Positions 17,356 through 23,538 of a stretch of 36,963 bases of DNA are shown piece by piece. The notes beneath the pieces were generated by a model. That model was not told where the DNA came from, searched no databases, and worked only from the letters and a program-made list of their open reading frames with translations. Both the position numbers and the translations under genes were made by a program. The first letter of the stretch is position 1; every line of letters starts with the position of its first letter. Source of the stretch: a virus; IMG/VR virus record IMGVR_UViG_3300021182_000130, positions 1 through 36,963 of that record. The stretch is one strand, 5' to 3'.

Positions 17356-17963
17356 TGAGTAGCATAATATCAAAACTTATCAATCTAGCGGGAAATATCA
17401 CCGGCGTCTTACCCGTAGTTAACGGGGGAACAGGGGTAACGACAAGCACGGGCTCAACAAATGTTGTTCTATCAAATTCACCAACTTTAGTAACCCCGAC
17501 ACTTGGTGCAGCGACTGCGACATCTTTAGCATTGAGTAATACAGCCGATTCTTCGACTTTTGCTTATTATGCGAGAGCAACGACAGCTAGCACTTTTAAA
17601 TTCAATGGGGCAAGCGGCGGTACTACCGGGTCTCTAACAATTGTTACAGAGAGAATAGGGGATTATGTTCAAGTATTTATACCAACAGCAACAGTTAATG
17701 TTGGTACTGGTACAAATACGGCGCTAATCTCACAAACAGCAGTACCAGCAGCATATCGACCCGCAACAGTTACGCAAACCATTGGATTTGTGCCGATAAC
17801 TAATAATGGAGCGGCGCTAGCAACTCCGGGGCAAATAGAAGTAAATACATCAGGATTTTTTATTATTTCGCGAGATGCAGCAGGCACAGCATATACCAAT
17901 TCGGCTGTTGGTGGCATGAATGAGAGCTGTACTCTTACATATTACGTCGGAACCGGAAGCTAA
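17355..17963 (+). CDS. Tail fibre-like protein
   Basis: 202 residues, start overlapping the previous stop (TAATG). Residues 12-55 (AGNITGVLPVVNGGTGVTTSTGS, VLSNSPTLVTPTLGAATATSL) are the shaft motif found in many phage fibres, and a similar motif occurs in the 5111-6268 fibre. The C-terminal 120 residues (GDYVQVFIPTATVNVG ... NESCTLTYYVGTGS) form a beta domain that could be a receptor-binding tip. Confidence 0.65.
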   Translation: MSSIISKLINLAGNITGVLPVVNGGTGVTTSTGSTNVVLSNSPTLVTPTLGAATATSLALSNTADSSTFAYYARATTASTFKFNGASGGTTGSLTIVTERIGDYVQVFIPTATVNVGTGTNTALISQTAVPAAYRPATVTQTIGFVPITNNGAALATPGQIEVNTSGFFIISRDAAGTAYTNSAVGGMNESCTLTYYVGTGS

Positions 17964-17989
17964 TTACTCATTAAAAATAGGTAAATACT

Positions 17990-18505
17990 ATGACTACACC
18001 GTTCCCATCGCATTTTAATAATCAAGTAGCAGAGAAAAGCATTCTCGATGCTTTCAATAAGCAAGTCTATTTGGGAAATACTTTTTCTTTAATAACAAGT
18101 TTAAGTCTGGGTGATACGTCCGAGCATTTGGAATTTCTTTTAACAAACCCCGCCACAAGTCAGAAGGCTCTATTTCTTCTTAGAAGAAAAATCAGCAGCT
18201 CGGCAGGTGTTTATGTAAAAATGTATCTCAATCCAACAATATCCGGCAATGGTACACCGGTAACGCCTATCAATTTAAGACCAGCTTACACAGCAACATC
18301 GGCAGCTTCGTGCTATATAGCTCCTTCAGCTAGCGCCAATGGCACACTAATAACAGCCGACGGCACATTAAATTTCACCCAGGTTATCGATAACCTTATC
18401 GTCATTGATCCAGGATCATCGGTGCTAATCTCCGCTCAATCTTTGACAGGAAGTGGTGGCACGCCCACAACAGCCATAATTGAAAATATTTGGTATGAGC
18501 TTTAA
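17990..18505 (+). CDS. Fibre- or tail-tip-associated structural protein
   Basis: 171 residues, last gene of the virion block. A conserved-looking polar N-terminus (HFNNQVAEKSILDAFNKQVYLGNTFSL) is followed by a beta-rich body (SLSLGDTSEHLEFLLTNPATSQKALFLLRRKISSS) and a C-terminus ending in IIENIWYEL. Proteins of this kind often close fibre cassettes. No enzymatic motif; function inferred from position. Confidence 0.5.
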   Translation: MTTPFPSHFNNQVAEKSILDAFNKQVYLGNTFSLITSLSLGDTSEHLEFLLTNPATSQKALFLLRRKISSSAGVYVKMYLNPTISGNGTPVTPINLRPAYTATSAASCYIAPSASANGTLITADGTLNFTQVIDNLIVIDPGSSVLISAQSLTGSGGTPTTAIIENIWYEL

Positions 18506-18526
18506 ATCAATGCGCGGTGCCAATAT

Positions 18527-18673
18527 TGATTCTATTCTTTCAATTAATTGACCATTGAGGACTGGGCCTAGTAAAATAGAATCATTCCTATCTCCTTTCT
18601 TGGTCGCAGGATCATTCTATGGGTCCGCTTTCCCATGGGATGATTCTGTTACCGCTTCGCTAAAAAGGGTAAC
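18527..18673 (+). promoter_or_regulatory. Leader with mutually exclusive hairpins before the lysis cassette
   Basis: Three pairings compete. TGATTCTATT (18527-18536) pairs with AATAGAATCA (18575-18584), 10 pairs. The second strand extended to 18585 can instead pair with ATGATTCTGTT (18640-18650), 11 pairs with one G-U. That partner also belongs to a 16-pair hairpin, 18608-18623 with 18632-18647, loop TCCGCTTT, with three G-U pairs. A fourth stem, GTTACC (18648-18653) with GGTAAC (18668-18673), covers the GGG before ATG 18676. The G-U pairs would be A-C mismatches on the other strand, so the RNA is the plus strand. Confidence 0.6.
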
Positions 18674-18675
18674 AA

Positions 18676-18936
18676 ATGGTTGGTATCGATAAGACTCTAG
18701 AAGTTATTAATGATATTGGTGATTTTGCTGTTGCAGCCATCGCGATAGTAAAAAGTGGCGTTGGTTTTGGTTCACTGCCGAAGCTGATTGATATGGCTCG
18801 CGCTGTCAATGAGTGCATTAAAGACGTGCCGGCTGCCCTCCCAGAGCTAAAAGATATAGACCCTAAAGAATCCGGTGTCTTGGCAGAGAAAAGCTATGAA
18901 ATGGTCCTTAAAATAATCATTGCTGTAAAGGGCTAA
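18676..18936 (+). CDS. Small protein of the lysis region
   Basis: 86 residues directly upstream of two further lysis-region genes. The first half has a moderately hydrophobic stretch (DFAVAAIAIVKSGVGFGSLPKLIDMA), the second half ALPELKDIDPKESGVL. Similar small proteins occur next to endolysin genes in short-tailed phages. A holin role is possible but the stretch is short for a membrane span. The ribosome site lies in a stem (18648-18673), so expression may be delayed. Confidence 0.45.
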   Translation: MVGIDKTLEVINDIGDFAVAAIAIVKSGVGFGSLPKLIDMARAVNECIKDVPAALPELKDIDPKESGVLAEKSYEMVLKIIIAVKG

Positions 18937-18939
18937 TCT

Positions 18940-19224
18940 ATGGATAGTAGCCAGATTCTAGGCGCTATAGGTGCCGCTGCGGGTGGTTCTGTCAGCGGTG
19001 GCGGCTTAACAGCGATGGTTGCTAGATGGCTAATCAAAAAGGCTTTCGAGCAGGCTTTTAGTGATGTCGATGAGCTAAAAGAAAAGGTTGATGATGTTCG
19101 CCTAGCCATCGCAAAAATGAACGCTCCCCTGGAAATGGTTGCTAAACACGATGCTATTATACGTGATCATGCTGAGGCCATAGCATATTTTGAAGGACAG
19201 CATGACAGACGCCAAACTCATTGA
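18940..19224 (+). CDS. Candidate holin or spanin-like membrane protein
   Basis: 94 residues. Residues 6-32 are Gly/Ala-rich and hydrophobic (LGAIGAAAGGSVSGGGLTAMVARWLI), followed by a charged region with coiled-coil character (FSDVDELKEKVDDVRLAIAKMNAPLEMV). One membrane segment plus a charged helical tail, just before the endolysin and overlapping it by 23 bases, is the layout of many small holins. No signal peptide cleavage site seen. Assignment rests on context. Confidence 0.45.
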   Translation: MDSSQILGAIGAAAGGSVSGGGLTAMVARWLIKKAFEQAFSDVDELKEKVDDVRLAIAKMNAPLEMVAKHDAIIRDHAEAIAYFEGQHDRRQTH

Positions 19225-19657
19225 TTTAGCACATGGAATAGCGGATAAGTTCGATATTGATCCACAGCTTGTTAGTGCCATAATTGAAGTAGAATCTAGC
19301 TGGAAACCAGCCGCTACAAGATTCGAGCCAGCGTTTTACTATTTAGTTCGCCTTCCGCATTTTGCAACGGCTTGTAAGATCCCGTTTAAAGACGAAGAAA
19401 CGGCCCAGAAGACATCCTGGGGCTTGATGCAGATAATGGGAGCCACAGCTAGAGGATTAGGATTCCAGGGCCTCTTGCCTACGCTAGTCGATCCTGCGTT
19501 GGGGATAGAATATGGCTGTAGATATCTCGCTGCTTTAGTACGGAGATATCCCAAACTCGAAGACCACATCTCAGCCTATAATGCGGGACATCCTAACTGG
19601 GAGCATCCAGGGGGGAATGCTAAATATGTGGATAAGGTCCTAGCGGCATATATTTAA
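19202..19657 (+). CDS. Endolysin, lytic transglycosylase (SLT) type
   Basis: 151 residues from ATG 19202, with AAGGA 6 bases before; an upstream in-frame TTG at 19190 is less likely. The soluble lytic transglycosylase pattern is clear: catalytic Glu in EVESSW (Glu31), SWGLMQIM near residues 72-79, GIEYGCRYLAALVRRY, and YNAG near 129. It cleaves the glycan strand of peptidoglycan. There is no signal peptide, so it needs a holin or other export. The last four bases overlap the end of a small convergent gene. Confidence 0.85.
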   Translation: MTDAKLIDLAHGIADKFDIDPQLVSAIIEVESSWKPAATRFEPAFYYLVRLPHFATACKIPFKDEETAQKTSWGLMQIMGATARGLGFQGLLPTLVDPALGIEYGCRYLAALVRRYPKLEDHISAYNAGHPNWEHPGGNAKYVDKVLAAYI

Positions 19658-19743
19658 TCTAAAAATAGATCAACTAGCATTACAAAGGGAAATAGCATCC
19701 AATAGACTATAGTGCCGATAAAGGTTTTGATTCGTGAAATCAT
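19654..19743 (-). CDS. 29-residue single-span membrane peptide
   Basis: ATG at 19743 overlaps the stop of the preceding early gene (ATGA), and the ORF ends inside the tail of the convergent endolysin. The peptide is MISRIKTFIGTIVYWMLFPF followed by VMLVDLFLD: one basic residue pair, then about 20 hydrophobic residues, a plausible membrane anchor. It is the last gene of the left early operon. Function unknown; an antiholin or membrane-acting early peptide are possibilities only. Confidence 0.5.
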   Translation of the reverse strand: MISRIKTFIGTIVYWMLFPFVMLVDLFLD

Positions 19744-20084
19744 TTTGGAAGTACCTCGACGATAACTAAATTGCCATTGCCGCTTTGAGGCCTTCCATCT
19801 TTTTTATATCGAGATATCGTAGTTTCATAATTGAAACCATCTGATTCATTTGGGTCATAACATTCTAAAATTCTAATGACTCCATTCCTCAACCTAACTT
19901 TCCTACCCACCATTTCGGGAGTTAGCTTGATCTCGGGCTTTGGCTCTTCGTATAGTTCCCATTCGATGTCATCGCGGAAAAGAGTAACATAGGTATCGAT
20001 TTCACCATCCAGTTTAAAAGTATCACCACCTGATTTATAGGCTGATTTAACTTTCGCTACGGACGTTACTGTATGATTAATCAA
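19740..20084 (-). CDS. Early protein of unknown function, open part downstream of an amber codon
   Basis: The open frame from TTG 20084 gives 114 residues, but no ribosome site precedes this TTG and the frame is open, apart from one TAG, back to ATG 20168. The N-terminal part (continuing from LDGKKIRQPHWPPNAFWELI upstream, through DIEWELYEEP) resembles the small DUF2829-type domain that includes the Thoeris inhibitor Tad2; this is a tentative resemblance. The C-terminal 55 residues (MVGRKVRLRNGVIRILECYDP ... DGRPQ ... VIVEVL) form a second small beta domain common in phage hypothetical proteins. It lies in the left early operon. Confidence 0.5.
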   Translation of the reverse strand: MINHTVTSVAKVKSAYKSGGDTFKLDGEIDTYVTLFRDDIEWELYEEPKPEIKLTPEMVGRKVRLRNGVIRILECYDPNESDGFNYETTISRYKKDGRPQSGNGNLVIVEVLPK

Positions 20085-20168
20085 TTCCCAAAACGCGTTA
20101 GGTGGCCAATGTGGCTGCCTAATCTTCTTCCCATCAAGCTATGCCTGGAATCTCTCAATTGGTTTCAT
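20085..20168 (-). pseudogene. Severed 5' end of the 19740 gene, in-frame TAG at codon 10
   Basis: From ATG 20168, which overlaps the end of the gene before it, the frame reads MKPIERFQA, TAG (20139-20141), LDGKKIRQPHWPPNAFWEL, then the open part. The residues after the stop still look like coding sequence, so the gene was one 142-codon unit. The related pattern F-x-x-A-L-L-D-G-K-K-I suggests the stop replaced a Leu codon (TTG to TAG). Other genes here end normally at TAG, so general TAG recoding is excluded. Confidence 0.6.
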
Positions 20169-20343
20169 TTTTAAGTTCATCCTTCAACTTGGACAATAAG
20201 CCTCTCACGAATCCACAGCGATATAGGATATTATTCACGTCGATCTTTGCTAATTCAGATCTATTAAAATTCATCGTCATTAAATAGATTTCATCTAAAT
20301 GGGCTTTCATCTCTTCGAGAATTTGTTCAATCGGTTTCATCAT
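20155..20343 (-). CDS. Small helical early protein
   Basis: 62 residues, helical and charged (IEQILEEMKAHLDEIYLMTMNFNRSELAKIDVNNILYRCGFVRGLLSKLKDELKN). Its double ATG lies inside the end of the preceding gene (17-base overlap), and its own end overlaps the next start by 14 bases. The two junctions have almost the same sequence (AAAAATGATGAAACCGATTG and AAAAATGAAACCAATTGA), so the junction was duplicated. Function unknown. Confidence 0.6.
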   Translation of the reverse strand: MMKPIEQILEEMKAHLDEIYLMTMNFNRSELAKIDVNNILYRCGFVRGLLSKLKDELKNETN

Positions 20344-20689
20344 TTTTCTCCAAATCCTTCAAAGCCTGCTCAATCGCTTCTAGCATCTCCGCCTCTTCAC
20401 CTAGCTTGAATCTAGCGGTATCTTCATTCCATGGAAAAATTTCCCAGTAAGAACCACCCATCATCCCAAGATTGTTGTAGCCGTCAAAGTAAATTGAGAT
20501 GTCCTGATTAGCAGGAGTAGTGGCTTTTTTAACTCGGAATCTGATAACAGCACCTACAAAGGGTGGGACTATTTTGATAAGCCAATCGGCTGGAAAAGAA
20601 AGATAGGGCAATGAATTGACCCATTTTAGCGTTTCAAATTCCTCATCATAACGAGCACTAACCATCATGTCACCTTTTCGCTTTCTCAA
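20327..20689 (-). CDS. Early protein of unknown function
   Basis: 120 residues from TTG 20689 with AGGAG 6 bases upstream; a shorter form from the ATG at 20668, with AAAGGTG before it, is equally possible. The middle has LSFPADWLIKIVPPFVGAVIRFRVKK and ISIYFDGYNNLGMMGGSYWEIFPW, a beta-rich pattern; the end is an acidic helix. I know similar short phage proteins only as hypothetical. Part of the left early operon. Confidence 0.65.
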   Translation of the reverse strand: MRKRKGDMMVSARYDEEFETLKWVNSLPYLSFPADWLIKIVPPFVGAVIRFRVKKATTPANQDISIYFDGYNNLGMMGGSYWEIFPWNEDTARFKLGEEAEMLEAIEQALKDLEKNDETD

Positions 20690-20702
20690 AACGTACTCCT
20701 AC

Positions 20703-21080
20703 TCAACCGCTTCTATTATTAAACCAGCGTTCTATTGCTCGCAGCCAACTGCCACGACAATCTTTGCATACCCTTAACAAATAGAAATTTAGAAAGTCAG
20801 CATTTGTATCCTTGACTATTTTATATTTGGTTTCTTTGAAAAATCCTTCTCTTACCTCATCAGATTCTCCTAATCTGGAAGAGACAGAACGATAAGGTAC
20901 TTCCTCTATTTCTGTTATTACATCGGGGTCGTTAACACGGAATATTTGCTTTCTCTGAAAGCCGACATTTAGTTCATTCATTTCATACATGCAGGCATGC
21001 CATAAAGTCCGTCTATCTTGGCCACGATCGCCGCATCGAACACATAGCTCGCCCAATTCGTCTTTGTCTTCCTGATTCAT
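20703..21080 (-). CDS. Cys-rich early protein, probable zinc binder
   Basis: 125 residues. Two Cys pairs, CVRC at residues 13-16 and CKDC near 107-110, frame a polar body with HACMYEMNEL and FYLLRV between. The arrangement suggests one zinc site built from both ends. Its ATG overlaps the SSB stop (TAATG). Similar proteins with both knuckles are common in phage early regions, function unknown. Confidence 0.65.
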   Translation of the reverse strand: MNQEDKDELGELCVRCGDRGQDRRTLWHACMYEMNELNVGFQRKQIFRVNDPDVITEIEEVPYRSVSSRLGESDEVREGFFKETKYKIVKDTNADFLNFYLLRVCKDCRGSWLRAIERWFNNRSG

Positions 21081-21493
21081 TAGAATGGCACCTCCATATC
21101 ATCGAGATCAAATGTTTGTACATCAGCGTTCTTACTTGGGAACTGCATTGCTTTAGGAACCGTCTCCCTAGTCATTCCACCATCATCGCTCTTAGCGCTT
21201 AGAAACAGTACCTGATTAGCGATGATCTCCGTCGTATACCTTTCCACTCCATTCTTATCCGTCCACTTCCTAGTAGCGATTCTACCCTCGACAGACGCTA
21301 GCTTTCCTTTGGATAGGAATTTGGCACAGTTCTCAGCTAGAGCCTCCCACACAACAATATTGTGCCACTCTGTAGGCTTGTCTTTACCCATTGAAGTAGC
21401 AAGGGAGAATTTACAGACAGCTTTCTGCCCAGGGGTATAAGCGAGTTCTGGATCTTTTCCAACTCGACCAATAAGTGAACAAGAATTTTTCAT
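21080..21493 (-). CDS. ssb: Single-stranded DNA-binding protein
   Basis: 137 residues. The OB-fold pattern is clear: NSCSLIGRVGKDPELAYTPG, FSLATS, EWHNIVVWEALAENCAKFLSKGKLASVEGRI, the 'TDKNGVERYTTEIIANQVLFL' strand, then a Ser/Asp-rich linker and the acidic tip DDMEVPF, which binds host replication proteins in bacterial SSB. It protects single-stranded DNA and works with the ERF annealing protein encoded two genes upstream. An internal TTG microORF overlaps its start. Confidence 0.92.
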   Translation of the reverse strand: MKNSCSLIGRVGKDPELAYTPGQKAVCKFSLATSMGKDKPTEWHNIVVWEALAENCAKFLSKGKLASVEGRIATRKWTDKNGVERYTTEIIANQVLFLSAKSDDGGMTRETVPKAMQFPSKNADVQTFDLDDMEVPF

Positions 21494-21549
21494 ATTTCTT
21501 TCTCCATTAATTTCATAACCTCCTCAACTACTTCACACAAGGATTTCAA
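21490..21549 (-). CDS. Possible 19-codon coupling ORF before ssb
   Basis: TTG at 21549 overlaps the stop of the gene before it (TTGA), and the ORF ends in ATGA with the ssb start. It would encode MKSLCEVVEEVMKLMEKEI. It may carry ribosomes from one gene to the next rather than make a useful peptide. The weak start codon keeps confidence low. Confidence 0.3.
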   Translation of the reverse strand: MKSLCEVVEEVMKLMEKEI

Positions 21550-21728
21550 TCCCATTCCCCCCATTCGTGGAATCCCATCGGGTCCCGTAATTGCTCTTTA
21601 CCGCACCTTACACATTTGAACCAGTACCATATTTGACCCCATGAGAAAGGATCTTCATCATCTTTCACTATAACTTTTCGATACTGTTTCAAGCTGTGAA
21701 AGCCGAGAATACAGCGGATATCTTTCAT
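21546..21728 (-). CDS. Small zinc-ribbon-like early protein
   Basis: 60 residues, ATGA-coupled to the ERF gene. It starts with CILGFHSLKQYRK and has a CVRCGKEQ knuckle at residues 39-46 followed by GFHEWGEW. This layout (short GFH...W start, then CxRCGK) is common in small phage and bacterial proteins thought to bind zinc. Only one Cys pair plus His is visible. Function unknown. Confidence 0.65.
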   Translation of the reverse strand: MKDIRCILGFHSLKQYRKVIVKDDEDPFSWGQIWYWFKCVRCGKEQLRDPMGFHEWGEWD

Positions 21729-22336
21729 TTCCCCACCACTGCTTTAATAGCATCGTCAACAGCTGCTTTGGTAAAAGGCTTACCGTCGAGAAGACATGCT
21801 ATTTGGCCACGGTGATCTTGAATATCTTGATCATGGATACCTAGATTCATTAAGCCACTTATCAGTTTATTTAGATGATCTTCATTATTTTTCGAAAATA
21901 AACCAACATTTTGGGTCTTTTTAATTACTTGTTGTTGAGGAGCTGGGGGAGATGCAGCATTCCCATCATCATCCGGCTCTCCAGTAATCCCCACAATCGC
22001 TTGCCAGCTATATCGTTGCCCGTATGTCATTGTCGATCCAACTCCCTGAGCATCATCTTTAGCAGGCTTGAGAGACAATAGGGATTCTATCCACTGCCCG
22101 CTCTTATGAGCTAAGAGGGTAGTCACTACGACTCTACTGTCTTTGACTTCCCCACCTTGGATGATTACTATGCCATTCTTTGCGAGAGCGCCTTCTGTAG
22201 CTTCGATGACGTCCGAGAGGTCGGCATATTGGCTTTTGAAGAATGGATTGAATTTACTTTTCTTGAGAGGTAGATAATCGGATTTAGCTAGAGCAAGAGC
22301 GGCTACTAAGTCACCTATCTGTTCAGATCTATTCAT
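21725..22336 (-). CDS. erf: ERF-family single-strand annealing protein
   Basis: 203 residues. Residues 1-120 carry the ERF-family pattern: LVAALALAKSDYLPLKKSKFNPFFKSQYADLSDVIEATEGALAKNGIVIIQG, then TTLLAHKSGQWIESLLSL and the characteristic QGVGSTMTYGQRYSWQAIVGI with EPDDDGN. After a Pro/Gln linker, residues 145-203 form a helical C-terminal domain. It anneals complementary single strands for recombination and possibly for circularisation. SSB and RuvC are in the same operon, as in P22-like phages. Confidence 0.9.
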   Translation of the reverse strand: MNRSEQIGDLVAALALAKSDYLPLKKSKFNPFFKSQYADLSDVIEATEGALAKNGIVIIQGGEVKDSRVVVTTLLAHKSGQWIESLLSLKPAKDDAQGVGSTMTYGQRYSWQAIVGITGEPDDDGNAASPPAPQQQVIKKTQNVGLFSKNNEDHLNKLISGLMNLGIHDQDIQDHRGQIACLLDGKPFTKAAVDDAIKAVVGK

Positions 22337-22416
22337 ATTTCCATCATCTCCACAGCGTTATCGATCTCGGCAAGATACCACTCCCGATATGTGATATCAA
22401 ATACATTGTCATTCAT
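22333..22416 (-). CDS. 27-residue early microprotein
   Basis: ATG 22416 lies in the last codons of the preceding gene (ATGAATGA), and the stop overlaps the ERF start (ATGA). The product is MNDNVFDITYREWYLAEIDN plus AVEMMEI, with mixed, protein-like composition. Overlaps on both sides fill an otherwise unusual gap in the operon and support it as a real translated unit. Function unknown. Confidence 0.5.
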   Translation of the reverse strand: MNDNVFDITYREWYLAEIDNAVEMMEI

Positions 22417-22597
22417 CAGGGACATCCCATATCAAAAGTGCTGAGAAATAAGTAGAGCCGCAATCGTGATCATAATAAGCGGAATATTGAATCTCGCAAT
22501 CAACTTTAAAGTCACTTTTTATCTCGCCAATCATCATATTAAGTCTCTTTATCAAGAGATCAGATTCTTTCGCCTCAATTAAAGTAGTTCTCTTCAC
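22409..22597 (-). CDS. Small early protein of unknown function
   Basis: 62 residues from GTG 22597, immediately after the TAG of the previous gene, with GGAG 7 bases upstream. A polar helix (IEAKESDLLIKRLNMMIGEIKSDF) is followed by a beta-looking end (CEIQYSAYYDHDCGSTYFSALLIWDVPDE). The junction GGAGATTTAGGTGA is the same as at the start of the gene before it. No known family. Confidence 0.6.
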   Translation of the reverse strand: MKRTTLIEAKESDLLIKRLNMMIGEIKSDFKVDCEIQYSAYYDHDCGSTYFSALLIWDVPDE

Positions 22598-22780
22598 CTA
22601 AATCTCCCTTTGATTTTTCTTTCGAAAATTTGCCAGGGGGTCCATAAAGCTTAAAGATGGATATTCTTTAAGAGCTTCTACCCAAAGGACATTTGCTCGC
22701 TTAAATCCATGACACAAACCACCTGCATAACCCAGCGTAAATGCCGCCATCGGTATAACGATATATAATATTTCACTCAC
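22598..22780 (-). CDS. Small membrane-anchored early protein
   Basis: 60 residues from GTG 22780, which overlaps the RuvC stop (GTGA). Residues 3-25 (EILYIVIPMAAFTLGYAGGLCHG) form one hydrophobic segment with a Gly-rich end, then a basic polar tail (KRANVLWVEALKEYPSLSFMDPLANFRKKNQREI). Likely a single-span inner membrane protein with the tail in the cytoplasm. Function unknown. Confidence 0.6.
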   Translation of the reverse strand: MSEILYIVIPMAAFTLGYAGGLCHGFKRANVLWVEALKEYPSLSFMDPLANFRKKNQREI

Positions 22781-23247
22781 CTAAATCTCCTTCTCCCATA
22801 TTCGGCTATCAATAATGCGTCAATCAACCCATCGTGTAGCGTCACACATCTGGGTGTTGCTCTAAAGTCTTGTCCGGGGAAGAGCTGTAGTGCTGCCTGC
22901 TTTGATCGTTGCTTGGGATCTGTTCCAGAGCATCCTTTGTGCATTTCTTTCGTCCACGCTTGGGGGGTAACGAGTTCGAATCTAAGGTCGAAAGCTTCAC
23001 AGTTTCCAATAATGCGACCATATCCGGCCCCATAGTTGAACATAGATGCAACTCCTTGTTTCGGCCTCGCTTGCGCTTTCTCGATATAAGCATGAACTAC
23101 CTTATACTGCTTGATAATGTCTTTGAATGGAGTATCACGCCTCTCTTGAACCGCACTGAGTAGCCAGAAGTACACCTTTTGGGTTTGAATATTAATGACA
23201 GCTATCGCACCACGCTTGCCTGGATCGATCCCCATCACAGAAGTCAT
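22777..23247 (-). CDS. RuvC-like Holliday junction resolvase
   Basis: 156 residues, close to the RuvC family length. The RNase H-fold acidic residues are in place: GIDPGKRGAIAV (Asp8), YIEKAQARPKQGV (Glu56) and HDGLIDALLIAEYG (Asp139, Asp143). Motif spacing matches RuvC-type phage resolvases. It would cut branched DNA before packaging or during ERF-driven recombination. AGGGG precedes the ATG by 6 bases. Confidence 0.88.
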   Translation of the reverse strand: MTSVMGIDPGKRGAIAVINIQTQKVYFWLLSAVQERRDTPFKDIIKQYKVVHAYIEKAQARPKQGVASMFNYGAGYGRIIGNCEAFDLRFELVTPQAWTKEMHKGCSGTDPKQRSKQAALQLFPGQDFRATPRCVTLHDGLIDALLIAEYGRRRFR

Positions 23248-23265
23248 TGAGGCCCCTAAGCTTAA

Positions 23266-23436
23266 TTATTTCGTATTTAATCCAGTCATATAGTTCAGCA
23301 ACAACTGTTTTGCTAAAGAGGCAGCATAGGTGAATCCTTCTTTTGAAGCAATTGAAGTGAACTTCTTATATTGAACGGGAGTTAGTCGGACTTGAATCAG
23401 ATGGGTTTTTATTTTCTTTTTCGGAACTATGTTCAT
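23266..23436 (-). CDS. Ribbon-helix-helix DNA-binding protein, probable operon repressor
   Basis: From ATG 23436, with AAGGAG about 9 bases upstream, the protein has 56 residues; an upstream in-frame start at 23499 would run through the promoter. Residues 10-50 (KTHLIQVRLTPVQYKKFTSIASKEGFTYAASLAKQLLLNYM) have the ribbon strand (LIQVRLT) and two helices of the Arc/CopG fold. It is the first gene of the left early operon, and an inverted repeat overlaps the promoter just upstream, so autoregulation is likely. Confidence 0.7.
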   Translation of the reverse strand: MNIVPKKKIKTHLIQVRLTPVQYKKFTSIASKEGFTYAASLAKQLLLNYMTGLNTK

Positions 23437-23460
23437 GTTACAGCACTCCTTAGATAGAGG

Positions 23461-23476
23461 TATGTAATATAACATA
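23461..23476 (-). promoter_or_regulatory. Early left promoter with overlapping operator
   Basis: On the minus strand TGTTATATT (23466-23474) is an extended -10 element. The same bases are part of the inverted repeat TATGT-6-ACATA (23461-23476), a plausible site for the RHH protein encoded 25 bases downstream. The 12 bases TATAACATATAT (plus strand 23468-23479) recur exactly at 28817-28828 before the other minus-strand regulator gene. Confidence 0.55.
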
Positions 23477-23497
23477 TATGAAGGGAAAACAAGACGC

Positions 23498-23538
23498 AAA
23501 AAAAGCCTCTATTAGAACCACCAAAATAGAGACTTTTT
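23498..23538 (-). terminator. Rho-independent terminator, minus strand
   Basis: On the minus strand GTCTCTATT (23533-23525) pairs with AATAGAGGC (23513-23505), nine pairs including one G-U, followed by seven Ts (23504-23498). On the plus strand the G-U becomes a C-A mismatch and only five Ts follow, so the minus direction is favoured. It ends a leftward transcript coming from the non-coding region 23539-24000, just before the early left promoter. Confidence 0.75.

Noticed and set aside
20139-20141. Genome-wide TAG recoding
   Set aside because: Major capsid and several other genes end at TAG at sensible lengths with new genes right after.
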